Program-made: the position numbers and the translations under genes
Assembly (NCBI GenBank): GCA_036399835.1
Contig: DASWMI010000026.1
Span: 30,808 to 94,807 of the forward strand
Reading direction: 5' to 3'
DNA length: 64,000 nt
From: DASYML01 sp036399835
Lineage (GTDB): Bacteria > Acidobacteriota > Blastocatellia > Pyrinomonadales > Pyrinomonadaceae
In this document: in pieces, positions 1-7,967 of the stretch
Layout: each line of letters begins with the position of its first letter
How positions within the stretch are numbered: position 1 is the first letter of the stretch
Notes under the pieces: model-generated
The model's input: the letters and a program-made list of their open reading frames with translations, nothing else
What the model was told of the DNA's origin: nothing
The model's database searches: none

Positions 1-363
1 AGGCTTGGAATCAACCCCGCCATCCGAACTCAGATGCTCTCTTGAGCCGCGCCATTAAGGGCGCTCTTATCCCATGCTCTTTTTGCGCTGGCCCCTCCCT
101 CAACGCTCTGTGGCGCAGCCAGCGCGAGGCAGAATTGACTAACTACCTGACAAGCTATATTCTCGACTTGCCTACATAGTATGACTTTGCAGGGCCTTTG
201 GAAGAGCCTTCGACAAAGTTTTTCCTGTTATTTGTTGACCGGATGCTACCCTTTAAATACCTAACTCTTCGGCGCCGGGGGACGCGGAAGACGAGTCCTC
301 ATCTGACTCTCTCAGAGCGATTGTGACCTGAACATTGTCCGTAGCGGAAACAGTTTTTGATGT
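1..363. other. Leading intergenic stretch
   Basis: No gene of support is seen before the kinase gene that starts at 364. Short open frames run off the left edge and stop within the first 60 bases, so the 3' tip of a preceding gene is possible but cannot be identified. A TTGACC hexamer at 235-240 could be a -35 element, but I see no convincing -10 partner at the usual distance. Confidence 0.4.
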
Positions 364-3300
364 ATGAAGTCTGAGGAATCCAATCCTGAGCGTTGGCAGA
401 GAGTCGAGGAGCTGTTTGAGTCTGCGTTGGCCCACAGGCCCGAAGAGCGTTCAGCCTTTCTGGTCGAAGCCTGCGGCGGCGACGAAGCCCTGCGCAAACA
501 GGTCCAGACTCTTCTGGAATCCTACGAGCAGGCCGGAAGCTTTATAGAGTCGCACGCGCTCGGCTCGCAATACGAGCAGACGCTGATTGACGATCCTTCG
601 CTCGCGGTCATCGGTCGGCGTATAGGCTCATATAAAATCGTGCGCGAGATCGGGCGCGGCGGGATGGGTTCGGTCTATCTGGCGATGCGCGCCGATTCCG
701 AATTCCAGAAGCGCGTCGCCATCAAGCTCATCAAGCGCGGGATGGATACGGACTTCATCATCCGCCGCTTTCGCAACGAGCGACAGATTCTGGCGAGCCT
801 GGACCACCCGTACATTGGTCGCCTCTTAGACGGCGGGACGACCGAAGACGGCCTCCCCTACTTCGTCATGGAATATGTCGAGGGGCAGCCGATTCATTAT
901 TACTGTGATACGCAGCGACTCTCGATTCGAGAGAGGCTGGACCTCTTTATGAAGGTCTGCGCCGCCGTCCAGTATGCGCACCAGAACCTGATTATTCACC
1001 GCGACCTCAAGCCCTCTAACATACTGGTCACAGCCGACGGGACGCCGAAGCTGCTGGACTTCGGCATCGCCAAGCTCTTGAACCCGGAGATCGGCTCGCA
1101 GACTCTTGACCCGACGACCGCCGCGTTGCGTTTGATGACGCCCGAGTATGCCAGCCCTGAGCAGGTGCGCGGCGAGAGCGCGACCGCCGCGAGCGATGTT
1201 TACGCGCTCGGCGTGATGCTCTACGAGATTCTGACGGACCACCGCCCCTATCGGCTGCACAGCCATTTTCCGCAGGAGCTGGCGCGCGTCATCTGCGAGC
1301 AGGAGCCTGAGCGCCCGAGCATCGCCATCAATGCTATCGAAGTGCTCGATGTAGAGAACGGCGACCCGCTTGAGATTACGCCTGAGACGGTCAGCCGTGC
1401 GCGTAATACTTCGCTTGAAGAGCTGCGCCGCCAGCTCTCCGGCAGCCTCGATAACATAGTCCTCAAGGCGCTCCGCAAAGAACCACAAAGGCGTTATCAC
1501 TCCGTAGAGCAGATGGCCGAGGATATACGTCGCTACATGGACGGGCAGCCAGTCTCCGCGCCCTCTTATTTTCCGCTTCATCATTCCGGCGAGGTCAGAA
1601 CCGAAGAGCCATCCACAGGCCCGCGCTCAATCGCCGTGCTGCCCTTCAAGGTGCTGCACATAGAAGAGAAGAGCGATGATTATCTGGGTATGGGCATGGC
1701 AGATGCCATCATCACCAAGCTCAGCAATATTCATCGCATCACCGTCCGCCCGACCAGCGCCGTGCTCAAATATTTCGACGGGGAGCACAATGTCGTCGCC
1801 GCCGGATACGAATTGAACGTCGGCTACGTGCTCGACGGAAGGATTCAACGCGCGGCTGACCGCGTGCGCGTCACCGTGCAACTGGTCCGAGTGCGCGACG
1901 GCGCGCCCGTCTGGGCCTCTAAGTTTGATGAAAACTTTACGGACATCTTCACGGTCGAGGACTCTATCTCGGAGCAGGTGGCCCAGTCGCTGATCCCGCG
2001 TCTGACGGGCGAAGAGCTGGAAGTGCTGCATAAACGCGAGACTGATGATGCGGGCGCTTACGATGCCTACTTGCGCGGTCGCTTTTTCTGGAACAAGTTT
2101 AGCGACGAGGGGTTGGAGAAAGCCCTTGAGCATTTCCGCGAGGCCATCGGGATAGACCCCGATTACGCGATGGCCTATGTAGGCATCGCGGATTATTACA
2201 ACTGGAGCGCCATCTACGGGCTGCGCGCGCCGAAAGACAGCTTTCCTCAAGCCAAGGCGGCAGCCAAGCGTGCGCTGGAATTGAACGATTCTCTCGGAGA
2301 AGCCTACGCGGCGCTGGCCTTCTCGACAATGTGCTTCGATTGGGACTGGACCACCGCGGAGCAATACTTTATGCGCTCGCTGGAACTGAATTCCAACTAT
2401 GCTCCGACGCACCAGTGGTATTCCAACCTGCTCACAGCGCAGGGCCGCTTTGACGAAGGCATCGCGGCCATCAGGCGCGCGCAGGAGATTAACCCGCTCT
2501 CTCTGATGGACAGGTCCATCACGGGCTGGACCTATTATCATGCGCGCCAGTTCGAGCAGGCGCTGGAGGAGCTGCGCAAGACGCTTGAGCTGGATGCCAA
2601 TTTTCCCAACGGCTACTTTATGATGGGCGGCATCTACGGACAGCTTGGTCGTTATGATGAAGCCATCCAGATGGCCGGCAAGTCTCTGGAATTGATGCCC
2701 GGCTCGGTTGTGCCTTTGTGGGTGATAGGCTATGCCTATGCCATGTCGCAGCGTCAGACCGAAGCCAGAGGCGTGCTCGCTCAACTGGAGAGCATCTCGC
2801 AGCAGCGTTATGTCTCGCCCTACTTTTTCGCCCTCATTCAGACCGGACTGGGAGACACGGAAGCCGCCTTCGAGTGGCTCGAAAAAGCTTTCGAGAGCCG
2901 AGACGAGTGGCTGGTCTGGCTCAACACCGAACCCAAGCTCGACCCTCTGCGCTCAGACACGCGTTTCGAGAGCCTCTTAAGCCGTGTCGGTTTTAGCGAG
3001 GAAGCCATCGCCAGGGCCGCAACCGTGCGCGAGCAGCAGGCGCACAGGAAGACTCGCGTTGAGAGAACTTCCGCTCCTCTTCAGCCTCCGTTGGGCGACC
3101 ATCTTCATTTAAGCGGCGAGCCCTCTGGCTACGAGACGCCGGTTGAGCCTGTGCAGGTCGCAGGCTCTTTAAAAGAGAGCCGACCGACCGCAGTGGCCGG
3201 GAGAGGCCGGTCCATTTTCAATCGCCGCGCCTTGATGTTGATAGCAGGCTTGCTCGTTTTGTCTCTGGCAGCGTTGGCTGGTTTCTATCTCTACCAGTCA

Positions 3301-4989
3301 TACAAAAAACCTGTCCTGCATTTTCAGAACACCAGAATCGTCAAGCTCACGACCATCGGGAATGTGACCAATGCTGCCATCTCTCCTGACGGCAAGTATG
3401 TCGCTTACGTGACGGATGAAGGCGGAAAGCAGGGACTCTGGGGCAGGCAGGTTAACGTCTCTAACAGTCGTCGCATAGTGCCGCCTGCCGAGTTCGTCTA
3501 TCGCGGCCTCACTTTCTCGCACGACGGGACATACGTTTACTACACGGCAGCCGACCGGAAGACGCCGAGCAAAGGCGCTCTGTATCAAGTTCCGGCCTAC
3601 GGCGGCTCTGAGAGCAAGGTCAGGGATGGCGTGGATAGCCCCGTGAGCTTCTCTCCTGACGGCAAGCAGTTCGCCTTTATACGCAGCTTTCCGGAGCGCG
3701 GGGAGGAGGGGCTGATGATTGCCGAAACCGTTGGCTCTGCGGAGACGCAGGTCGCCGCGCGCAAGTTCCCGGAACATTTCTCGCTCTCGAATGCTCCGGC
3801 CTTCTCGCCCGACGGGCTGAAGATTACCTGCGGCATACAAAGCTCCGACCTCAACGGCTTTTACATGAGAGTCCTGGAGGTGGAGATTGCCAGTCGAGCC
3901 GAAAAGTTTATCTCCGAAAAGCGTTGGTCCGAGGTTGGACAGACCGCCTGGATGCCGGATGGCAGCGGCCTTCTCATGACCGCGCAAGACCCCGACTCGT
4001 CTTTCATGCAAATCTGGTTTGTCTCTTATCCGGATGGGCAGGCGCGCAGGCTGGTTAGTGATCTCAACGACTACAGGGGCGTGGGGTTGCCCGCGAGCGG
4101 TGCTTCCCTGCTCTCGGTCCAGAGGCAAACGCTGACCACCATCTGGACCGCTCCGAGAAACGACCTCATGCGTCAAACGCAGATTACTTCGGGCGCGGGC
4201 CGCTACGTGGACCTCTCCTGGACCAGCGACGGCAAGCTTCTCTACGCTTCGGATGCGGGCGGCAACGCAGACATCTGGATTATGGATGGAGACGGCACAA
4301 ACCAGAGACAGTTGTCAGCCGGTGCGGGCCGCAACTATGCGCCGGTCGCTTCGCCCGACGGGCGCTTCGTAGTCTTTCACTCGAACCGCTCCGGCAACTG
4401 GCAAATCTGGCGTATGAATGCCGACGGCAGCAACCAGATGCAGTTGACCGGCGGAGACCAAAACAGCAACTGGCCGCAAATCTCGCCGGATGGTCAATGG
4501 GTCATCTACGAGCATATAGGCTCCGGCACGCTGACGACGCTCTGGAAGATACCGATTGAAGGCGGCACTCCCTCGCGTCTGACGGACAAGCTTTCGATGC
4601 GGCCCGCCATCTCTCCTGACGGGAAATTCGTCGCCTGCTGGATGAAGGAGGACGAGCCGAACGCGCCCTGGCACATAGCCGTCGTCCAGCTCGTAGACGC
4701 TCAGCTCCTCAGGCTCTTCGAGGTCCCGCAGAACGAGGCCGACGGCGGCTCCAGCATACACTGGACGCCGGACGGACGCGCCTTCATCTACATAGATTTC
4801 AGCAACAACGTGACCAACCTGCTGCTTCAACCACTGGAAGGCGGCACGCCGCAACGGCTCACCAACTACACCAGGGACCAATTCTATTCCTTCGACCTCT
4901 CGCGTGATGAAAAGCTGGTCCTGGCGCGCGGGCTGCTCTCGAACGATGTCGTCCTCCTGACCGAAGCCACCTCGTCTACGGGCGAATAA
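364..4989 (+). CDS. Ser/Thr protein kinase with TolB-like, TPR and PD40 propeller regions
   Basis: A 1541-residue receptor-like kinase. Residues about 90-400 form a Hanks-type kinase: P-loop GRGGMGSV (97-104), Lys121, the HRD motif at 212-214 with Lys216 and Asn219, DFG at 232-234, and an activation segment ending in TPEYASPEQ. Residues about 420-560 resemble the TolB N-terminal/FlgO-like domain, followed by about seven TPR-like units to about 880. One membrane helix (about 956-980) separates these cytoplasmic parts from a C-terminal beta-propeller with repeated SPDGK/SPDGR (PD40) motifs. It probably senses an extracytoplasmic ligand and phosphorylates cytosolic targets. The start is ATG at 364. 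No kinase residue is missing. Family assignment is sure; substrate is unknown. Such fusions are common in Acidobacteriota. Confidence 0.93.
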   Translation: MKSEESNPERWQRVEELFESALAHRPEERSAFLVEACGGDEALRKQVQTLLESYEQAGSFIESHALGSQYEQTLIDDPSLAVIGRRIGSYKIVREIGRGGMGSVYLAMRADSEFQKRVAIKLIKRGMDTDFIIRRFRNERQILASLDHPYIGRLLDGGTTEDGLPYFVMEYVEGQPIHYYCDTQRLSIRERLDLFMKVCAAVQYAHQNLIIHRDLKPSNILVTADGTPKLLDFGIAKLLNPEIGSQTLDPTTAALRLMTPEYASPEQVRGESATAASDVYALGVMLYEILTDHRPYRLHSHFPQELARVICEQEPERPSIAINAIEVLDVENGDPLEITPETVSRARNTSLEELRRQLSGSLDNIVLKALRKEPQRRYHSVEQMAEDIRRYMDGQPVSAPSYFPLHHSGEVRTEEPSTGPRSIAVLPFKVLHIEEKSDDYLGMGMADAIITKLSNIHRITVRPTSAVLKYFDGEHNVVAAGYELNVGYVLDGRIQRAADRVRVTVQLVRVRDGAPVWASKFDENFTDIFTVEDSISEQVAQSLIPRLTGEELEVLHKRETDDAGAYDAYLRGRFFWNKFSDEGLEKALEHFREAIGIDPDYAMAYVGIADYYNWSAIYGLRAPKDSFPQAKAAAKRALELNDSLGEAYAALAFSTMCFDWDWTTAEQYFMRSLELNSNYAPTHQWYSNLLTAQGRFDEGIAAIRRAQEINPLSLMDRSITGWTYYHARQFEQALEELRKTLELDANFPNGYFMMGGIYGQLGRYDEAIQMAGKSLELMPGSVVPLWVIGYAYAMSQRQTEARGVLAQLESISQQRYVSPYFFALIQTGLGDTEAAFEWLEKAFESRDEWLVWLNTEPKLDPLRSDTRFESLLSRVGFSEEAIARAATVREQQAHRKTRVERTSAPLQPPLGDHLHLSGEPSGYETPVEPVQVAGSLKESRPTAVAGRGRSIFNRRALMLIAGLLVLSLAALAGFYLYQSYKKPVLHFQNTRIVKLTTIGNVTNAAISPDGKYVAYVTDEGGKQGLWGRQVNVSNSRRIVPPAEFVYRGLTFSHDGTYVYYTAADRKTPSKGALYQVPAYGGSESKVRDGVDSPVSFSPDGKQFAFIRSFPERGEEGLMIAETVGSAETQVAARKFPEHFSLSNAPAFSPDGLKITCGIQSSDLNGFYMRVLEVEIASRAEKFISEKRWSEVGQTAWMPDGSGLLMTAQDPDSSFMQIWFVSYPDGQARRLVSDLNDYRGVGLPASGASLLSVQRQTLTTIWTAPRNDLMRQTQITSGAGRYVDLSWTSDGKLLYASDAGGNADIWIMDGDGTNQRQLSAGAGRNYAPVASPDGRFVVFHSNRSGNWQIWRMNADGSNQMQLTGGDQNSNWPQISPDGQWVIYEHIGSGTLTTLWKIPIEGGTPSRLTDKLSMRPAISPDGKFVACWMKEDEPNAPWHIAVVQLVDAQLLRLFEVPQNEADGGSSIHWTPDGRAFIYIDFSNNVTNLLLQPLEGGTPQRLTNYTRDQFYSFDLSRDEKLVLARGLLSNDVVLLTEATSSTGE

Positions 4990-5148
4990 GCTTCGCCTTC
5001 ATCAAATTTGATTTAATCCGGCGACGCTTTTCGCGTTAATAGATGATGGAGAGGTTCTATGATTCCTCTCAAAGAAATTTTGGCCGCAGCCGCTTGAAGC
5101 TCTTGAAGACCGGACGGTCGCGCGCTGAAAATGCATGGAGATTAGGTG

Positions 5149-5880
5149 ATGACTATTACCAACAGAGAGTCTGGAACGAATGTTCAGGAGATTGCAGAGG
5201 GCATCTATCGTATTAACACGCCGCTCCCGCCCGAGCTTGCGCCCGGAGGATTTTCTTTCAACCAGTATCTGATTGATGACGAGGAGGCGCTGCTTTTTCA
5301 TACGGGCCTGCGCAAGATGTTTCCGCTCGTGCGTGAAGCGGTCCAGAGTGTGATTCCTCTTGAGCGTCTGCGCTTTATAGCCTTCTCGCACGTAGAGGCG
5401 GACGAGTGCGGCTCTTTGAACGAGTGGCTGGCGGTCGCGCCACGCGCCGTGCCCGTCTGCGGAAAGATTGCGGCGATGGTCTCAATCGAAGACCTCGCGG
5501 ACAAAGCTCCACGCGCGCTCGCCGATGGCGAGACAATCAATCTGGGCCGGCACACGGTCCAATGGTTCGACGCCCCGCATCTGCCTCATGCCTGGGAGTG
5601 CGGGTTTATGTTGGAGAGCCACACGCGAACGCTTCTGTGCGGCGACCTCTTTACGCAAGGCGGCACGGGCCGGCAGGCCCTCACAGAATCAGACATCCTC
5701 GAACCGAGCGAACAATACAGACAGCAGCTGGATTATTACTCTCATACAAAAAACGGGCGAGAGATGCTCGAAAGGCTCGCGGCGGCAGAGCCTCAGACGC
5801 TGGCCTGCATGCACGGCTCTGCCTGGCGCGGCGACGGCGGAGCACTACTGCGCGCTCTCGGCGAGAGATTGTCGCAGTAA
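5149..5880 (+). CDS. MBL-fold metallo-hydrolase, flavodiiron/ODP-like
   Basis: A 243-residue single-domain protein of the metallo-beta-lactamase fold. The metal motif is H81-x-E83-x-D85-E86, followed by His144/His147, Asp166 in a CGDLF motif and His222. A Glu in the second position (HxE rather than HxH) is the signature of diiron flavodiiron/ODP-type oxygen-binding proteins rather than zinc hydrolases; no flavodoxin or rubredoxin domain is attached. The ATG at 5149 is preferred over the GTG at 5146 because GGAG at 5137-5140 lies 8 nt upstream of it. It stands alone, with a hairpin terminator just downstream. A role in oxygen or NO sensing or detoxification is inference; thiol-ester-type hydrolase activity is the alternative. 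Confidence 0.8.
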   Translation: MTITNRESGTNVQEIAEGIYRINTPLPPELAPGGFSFNQYLIDDEEALLFHTGLRKMFPLVREAVQSVIPLERLRFIAFSHVEADECGSLNEWLAVAPRAVPVCGKIAAMVSIEDLADKAPRALADGETINLGRHTVQWFDAPHLPHAWECGFMLESHTRTLLCGDLFTQGGTGRQALTESDILEPSEQYRQQLDYYSHTKNGREMLERLAAAEPQTLACMHGSAWRGDGGALLRALGERLSQ

Positions 5881-5907
5881 ATTACAGCACGAGCGGTTTT
5901 CAATCAC

Positions 5908-5939
5908 AGGCTGGCTGAAGTCCGAGCTTCAGCCAGCCT
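5908..5939 (+). terminator. Hairpin after the MBL gene
   Basis: A perfect 13-bp stem, AGGCTGGCTGAAG at 5908-5920 pairing with 5927-5939, closes a 6-nt loop 28 nt after the stop codon. A short T-containing stretch (gatttct) follows, so intrinsic termination is likely although the T tract is weak. Confidence 0.65.
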
Positions 5940-6053
5940 CAAGATTTCTACTTAACCTGATAAGAAGGCTGCTCGGACCATAAAAGTTCCCCTCTCTTCT
6001 CAACCCTGTCCTGCATCTGAGAACTCATTTCAAAAGAGGTTGGCGATGGAAAT

Positions 6054-6083
6054 TTGACTTGGCTATGGTCTATTCAATATTCT
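6054..6083 (+). promoter_or_regulatory. Candidate promoter of the ECF sigma gene
   Basis: TTGACT at 6054-6059 and TATTCT at 6078-6083 are separated by 18 bp and lie about 55 nt upstream of the ATG at 6138. It resembles a housekeeping sigma-70 promoter rather than an ECF-type site, so autoregulation is not evident. Confidence 0.4.
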
Positions 6084-6137
6084 TCAACAGCCGCGAGACG
6101 GTTTGATTTAATTTCTGTTTCCGCAAGATGGCAGCCT

Positions 6138-6710
6138 ATGTCAACCCCGCAGTCCGAGAACGTGACGCAGCTTCTGATAGCGCTCAACAACGGCGACCGT
6201 GAAGCGCTCGACAGGCTCTTGCCCGTCGTTTACGACGAGTTGCGCAAACTGGCGGAACGCTACCTGCGCCGCGAGCGCTTGGACCACACGCTCCAGGCCA
6301 CCGCGCTGGTCCACGAAGCATATCTCAAGCTGGTGGACCAGAATGTTCCGTGGCAGAATCGCGCCCACTTCTTCGGCGTCGCGGCTGAGATGATGCGGCG
6401 CATCCTGATAGACCATGCGCGCAGCCATCATGCCGCCAAACGCGGAGGCGGCGGAGTCAAGCTGGCTCTCGATGATGTCATTGATCTCTCGGACGAGCGC
6501 GCGGCGGATTTGATTGCGCTCGATGAGGCTTTAACCGAGCTGGAAAAGATAGACCCGCAGAAGAGCAAGATCGTCGAGCTGCGCTATTTTGCGGGACTCT
6601 CCATAGAAGAGACCGCCGCCGTGATGGGCGTCGGGACGGCGACCATCATACGCCACTGGCGCATGGCAAAAGCCTGGCTGTATAACGAAGTCAGCAAGAC
6701 TCAGCCCTGA
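6138..6710 (+). CDS. ECF-family RNA polymerase sigma factor
   Basis: A 190-residue sigma factor with the region 2 core (VYDELRKLAERYLRRE, HTLQATALVHEAYLKLV) and a C-terminal region 4 helix-turn-helix (GLSIEETAAVMGVGTATIIRHWRMAKAWL read in part). It matches the ECF subgroup annotated as TIGR02999, which is abundant in Acidobacteriota and Planctomycetota and often works with Ser/Thr kinases. An upstream in-frame TTG at 6054 is rejected because it lies within the -35 hexamer and conserved homology begins at MSTPQSENV. No anti-sigma gene adjoins, which is usual for this subgroup; control by the large kinase at 364 is a guess from proximity only. Confidence 0.92.
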   Translation: MSTPQSENVTQLLIALNNGDREALDRLLPVVYDELRKLAERYLRRERLDHTLQATALVHEAYLKLVDQNVPWQNRAHFFGVAAEMMRRILIDHARSHHAAKRGGGGVKLALDDVIDLSDERAADLIALDEALTELEKIDPQKSKIVELRYFAGLSIEETAAVMGVGTATIIRHWRMAKAWLYNEVSKTQP

Positions 6711-6720
6711 ACGCAAAGAC

Positions 6721-6761
6721 CGCAAGGGCACGAGGGATTGGGGAATCCCTCGCGCCCTTCG
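6721..6761 (+). terminator. Hairpin after the ECF sigma gene
   Basis: Imperfect inverted arms at 6721-6739 and 6744-6761 (CGAGGGATT pairing with AATCCCTCG plus an outer GGGC/GCCC segment) close a 4-G loop 11 nt after the sigma factor stop. There is no long T tract, so it may act as a factor-independent terminator only weakly or be a decayed palindromic element. Confidence 0.5.
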
Positions 6762-6893
6762 TTTGCCCCCTCGCCCCTCGAAGTTAAATTGCTTTAACTT
6801 CTCAACCTGGGTTCTCCGAGTTGAACCCTCATCTCTTAATGCGAAGCTTTCGGGCGTTTTGAATCACTCGCGGAAAACTTTTTTCCAAGCCCC

Positions 6894-7358
6894 TTAACAG
6901 GGCCGCGCGGTAGAGTTTGCCTTTGACCCTTCCGTGTAGATGGAAACGGCATAACGCAGCTCTTCGTCAATGTATAGATTGATCGTGCGCAGGGCATCGA
7001 GCAGACTTTCAAACTCGCCCGCGCGGTGGTCTGAGAGAAACCTGTTGGTCAGAAATTCGCTGAGGGTCAGTCGGAGCAGCGTCGTTTCGCGTATCAAGTC
7101 GCGTGCGCGATAGCCCTGGCGAAAGCGTGTAAAGGCGTGTACGCGAGCCTCGTTGATATTTGTGCCCTGCGGTCTTTGGCCGGACCTCAAGACGCGGCAC
7201 ATCTCTTCGATCATCACCGGCACATGATTAATCAACCCGCCGTCGGAAAGGTCCGCATCCGATTTGATGCTCTCGTCCGAGCGAACCGCGTTGACCCAAA
7301 GATTGACTATTTCATCAAGATGATTCTGAATCGAATTAGCTAATTCAGCTAGAGACAT
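6894..7358 (-). CDS. RsbRD_N-like regulatory domain protein
   Basis: A 154-residue all-helical protein resembling the RsbRD N-terminal domain (sensory domain of stressosome-type RsbR proteins and of some histidine kinases): an early helix with IVNLWVNAVRSDESI, then LINHVPVMIEEMCRVL, an HAFTRFRQGYRARDLIRE segment and a helical tail LDALRTINLYIDEEL. Here it stands alone with no STAS or kinase domain. The ATG at 7358 fits the family better than the TTG at 7415, and gives a 14-nt overlap with the upstream gene, suggesting translational coupling. It probably senses a signal and acts on the adjacent unknown protein or on the hybrid kinase encoded upstream; that is inference. Confidence 0.7.
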   Translation of the reverse strand: MSLAELANSIQNHLDEIVNLWVNAVRSDESIKSDADLSDGGLINHVPVMIEEMCRVLRSGQRPQGTNINEARVHAFTRFRQGYRARDLIRETTLLRLTLSEFLTNRFLSDHRAGEFESLLDALRTINLYIDEELRYAVSIYTEGSKANSTARPC

Positions 7359-7719
7359 GGGGGTGGCCTGCTGTGACACACCTGAAGGGGATGTCGTCTT
7401 GGAGGCATTCCTCAAACTCTTTGCCCTGCGTCTGTTTGACGTGTTTGAGAAGGCCGTAAATCAGTTGTATCTGCCCGGCGCTAAAGCCCAGACTGTCGAG
7501 GAAGGCATCGCTGCCGCGAAAGGTTAACGGATAGGCTACGACGCGAAACTGTAGATGCGTGGTTTCGTGCAATTTCAAGATCATGTCGTGCAGGTCTCTA
7601 AGGACTCTGAACGAAGTGATCAGACAATCGTAGCTGCCTGTGCTGGCGCGTGTCAGTAAGTAAAGGTAATCGCTGTTGTAACTCTCGACAAACTTATCAA
7701 AGTCATCTTGACTGAGCAT
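7345..7719 (-). CDS. Conserved-looking protein of unknown function
   Basis: A 124-residue, mostly helical soluble protein that I do not recognise. It has no signal peptide, membrane helix or known catalytic motif. A central stretch, LHDMILKLHETTHLQF, is amphipathic, and two Cys residues occur near the C-terminus (EECLQDDIPFRC). It starts with ATG at 7719, is co-oriented with and overlaps the RsbRD_N-like gene by 14 nt, so the two probably form a functional pair. It lies about 250 nt downstream of the hybrid histidine kinase, beyond a strong inverted repeat. Confidence 0.6.
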   Translation of the reverse strand: MLSQDDFDKFVESYNSDYLYLLTRASTGSYDCLITSFRVLRDLHDMILKLHETTHLQFRVVAYPLTFRGSDAFLDSLGFSAGQIQLIYGLLKHVKQTQGKEFEECLQDDIPFRCVTAGHPHVSS

Positions 7720-7834
7720 CGAGACCGCTCCCTAACCGATTTGGATGAAGAGATAGGGGAACGGACGGGGTTCGGGTCAAAGTTAAGATAGAAGCTAGCG
7801 CACCAACCCTGGCTCTTAAAACGAGGTAACACAG

Positions 7835-7873
7835 ATCAAGATGGAATCAAGGGGGAGAAGATTCCATCTTGAT
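7835..7873. repeat. Perfect 14-bp inverted repeat with 11-nt loop
   Basis: ATCAAGATGGAATC at 7835-7848 is matched exactly by its reverse complement at 7860-7873. It sits between the hybrid kinase stop (7968) and the next minus-strand start (7719). Neither side carries a clear T tract, so it may be a poor terminator of the kinase gene, an RNA stability hairpin, or a regulatory leader of the two downstream genes. Confidence 0.6.
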
Positions 7874-7967
7874 GACCGAAGAGTTTTAAGTCATTTAGCC
7901 CGCTAAGTCAATGAGCGAAAGCTTATTCTTTATCAACTCGGATTGAGAGAGCCGGACCAGACGCGGC

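Noticed and set aside
1627..2784. Long open frame on the minus strand inside the large kinase gene (385 codons)
   Set aside because: It lies wholly antisense to a well-supported kinase, has no recognisable motif, and such frames are expected in GC-rich coding sequence.
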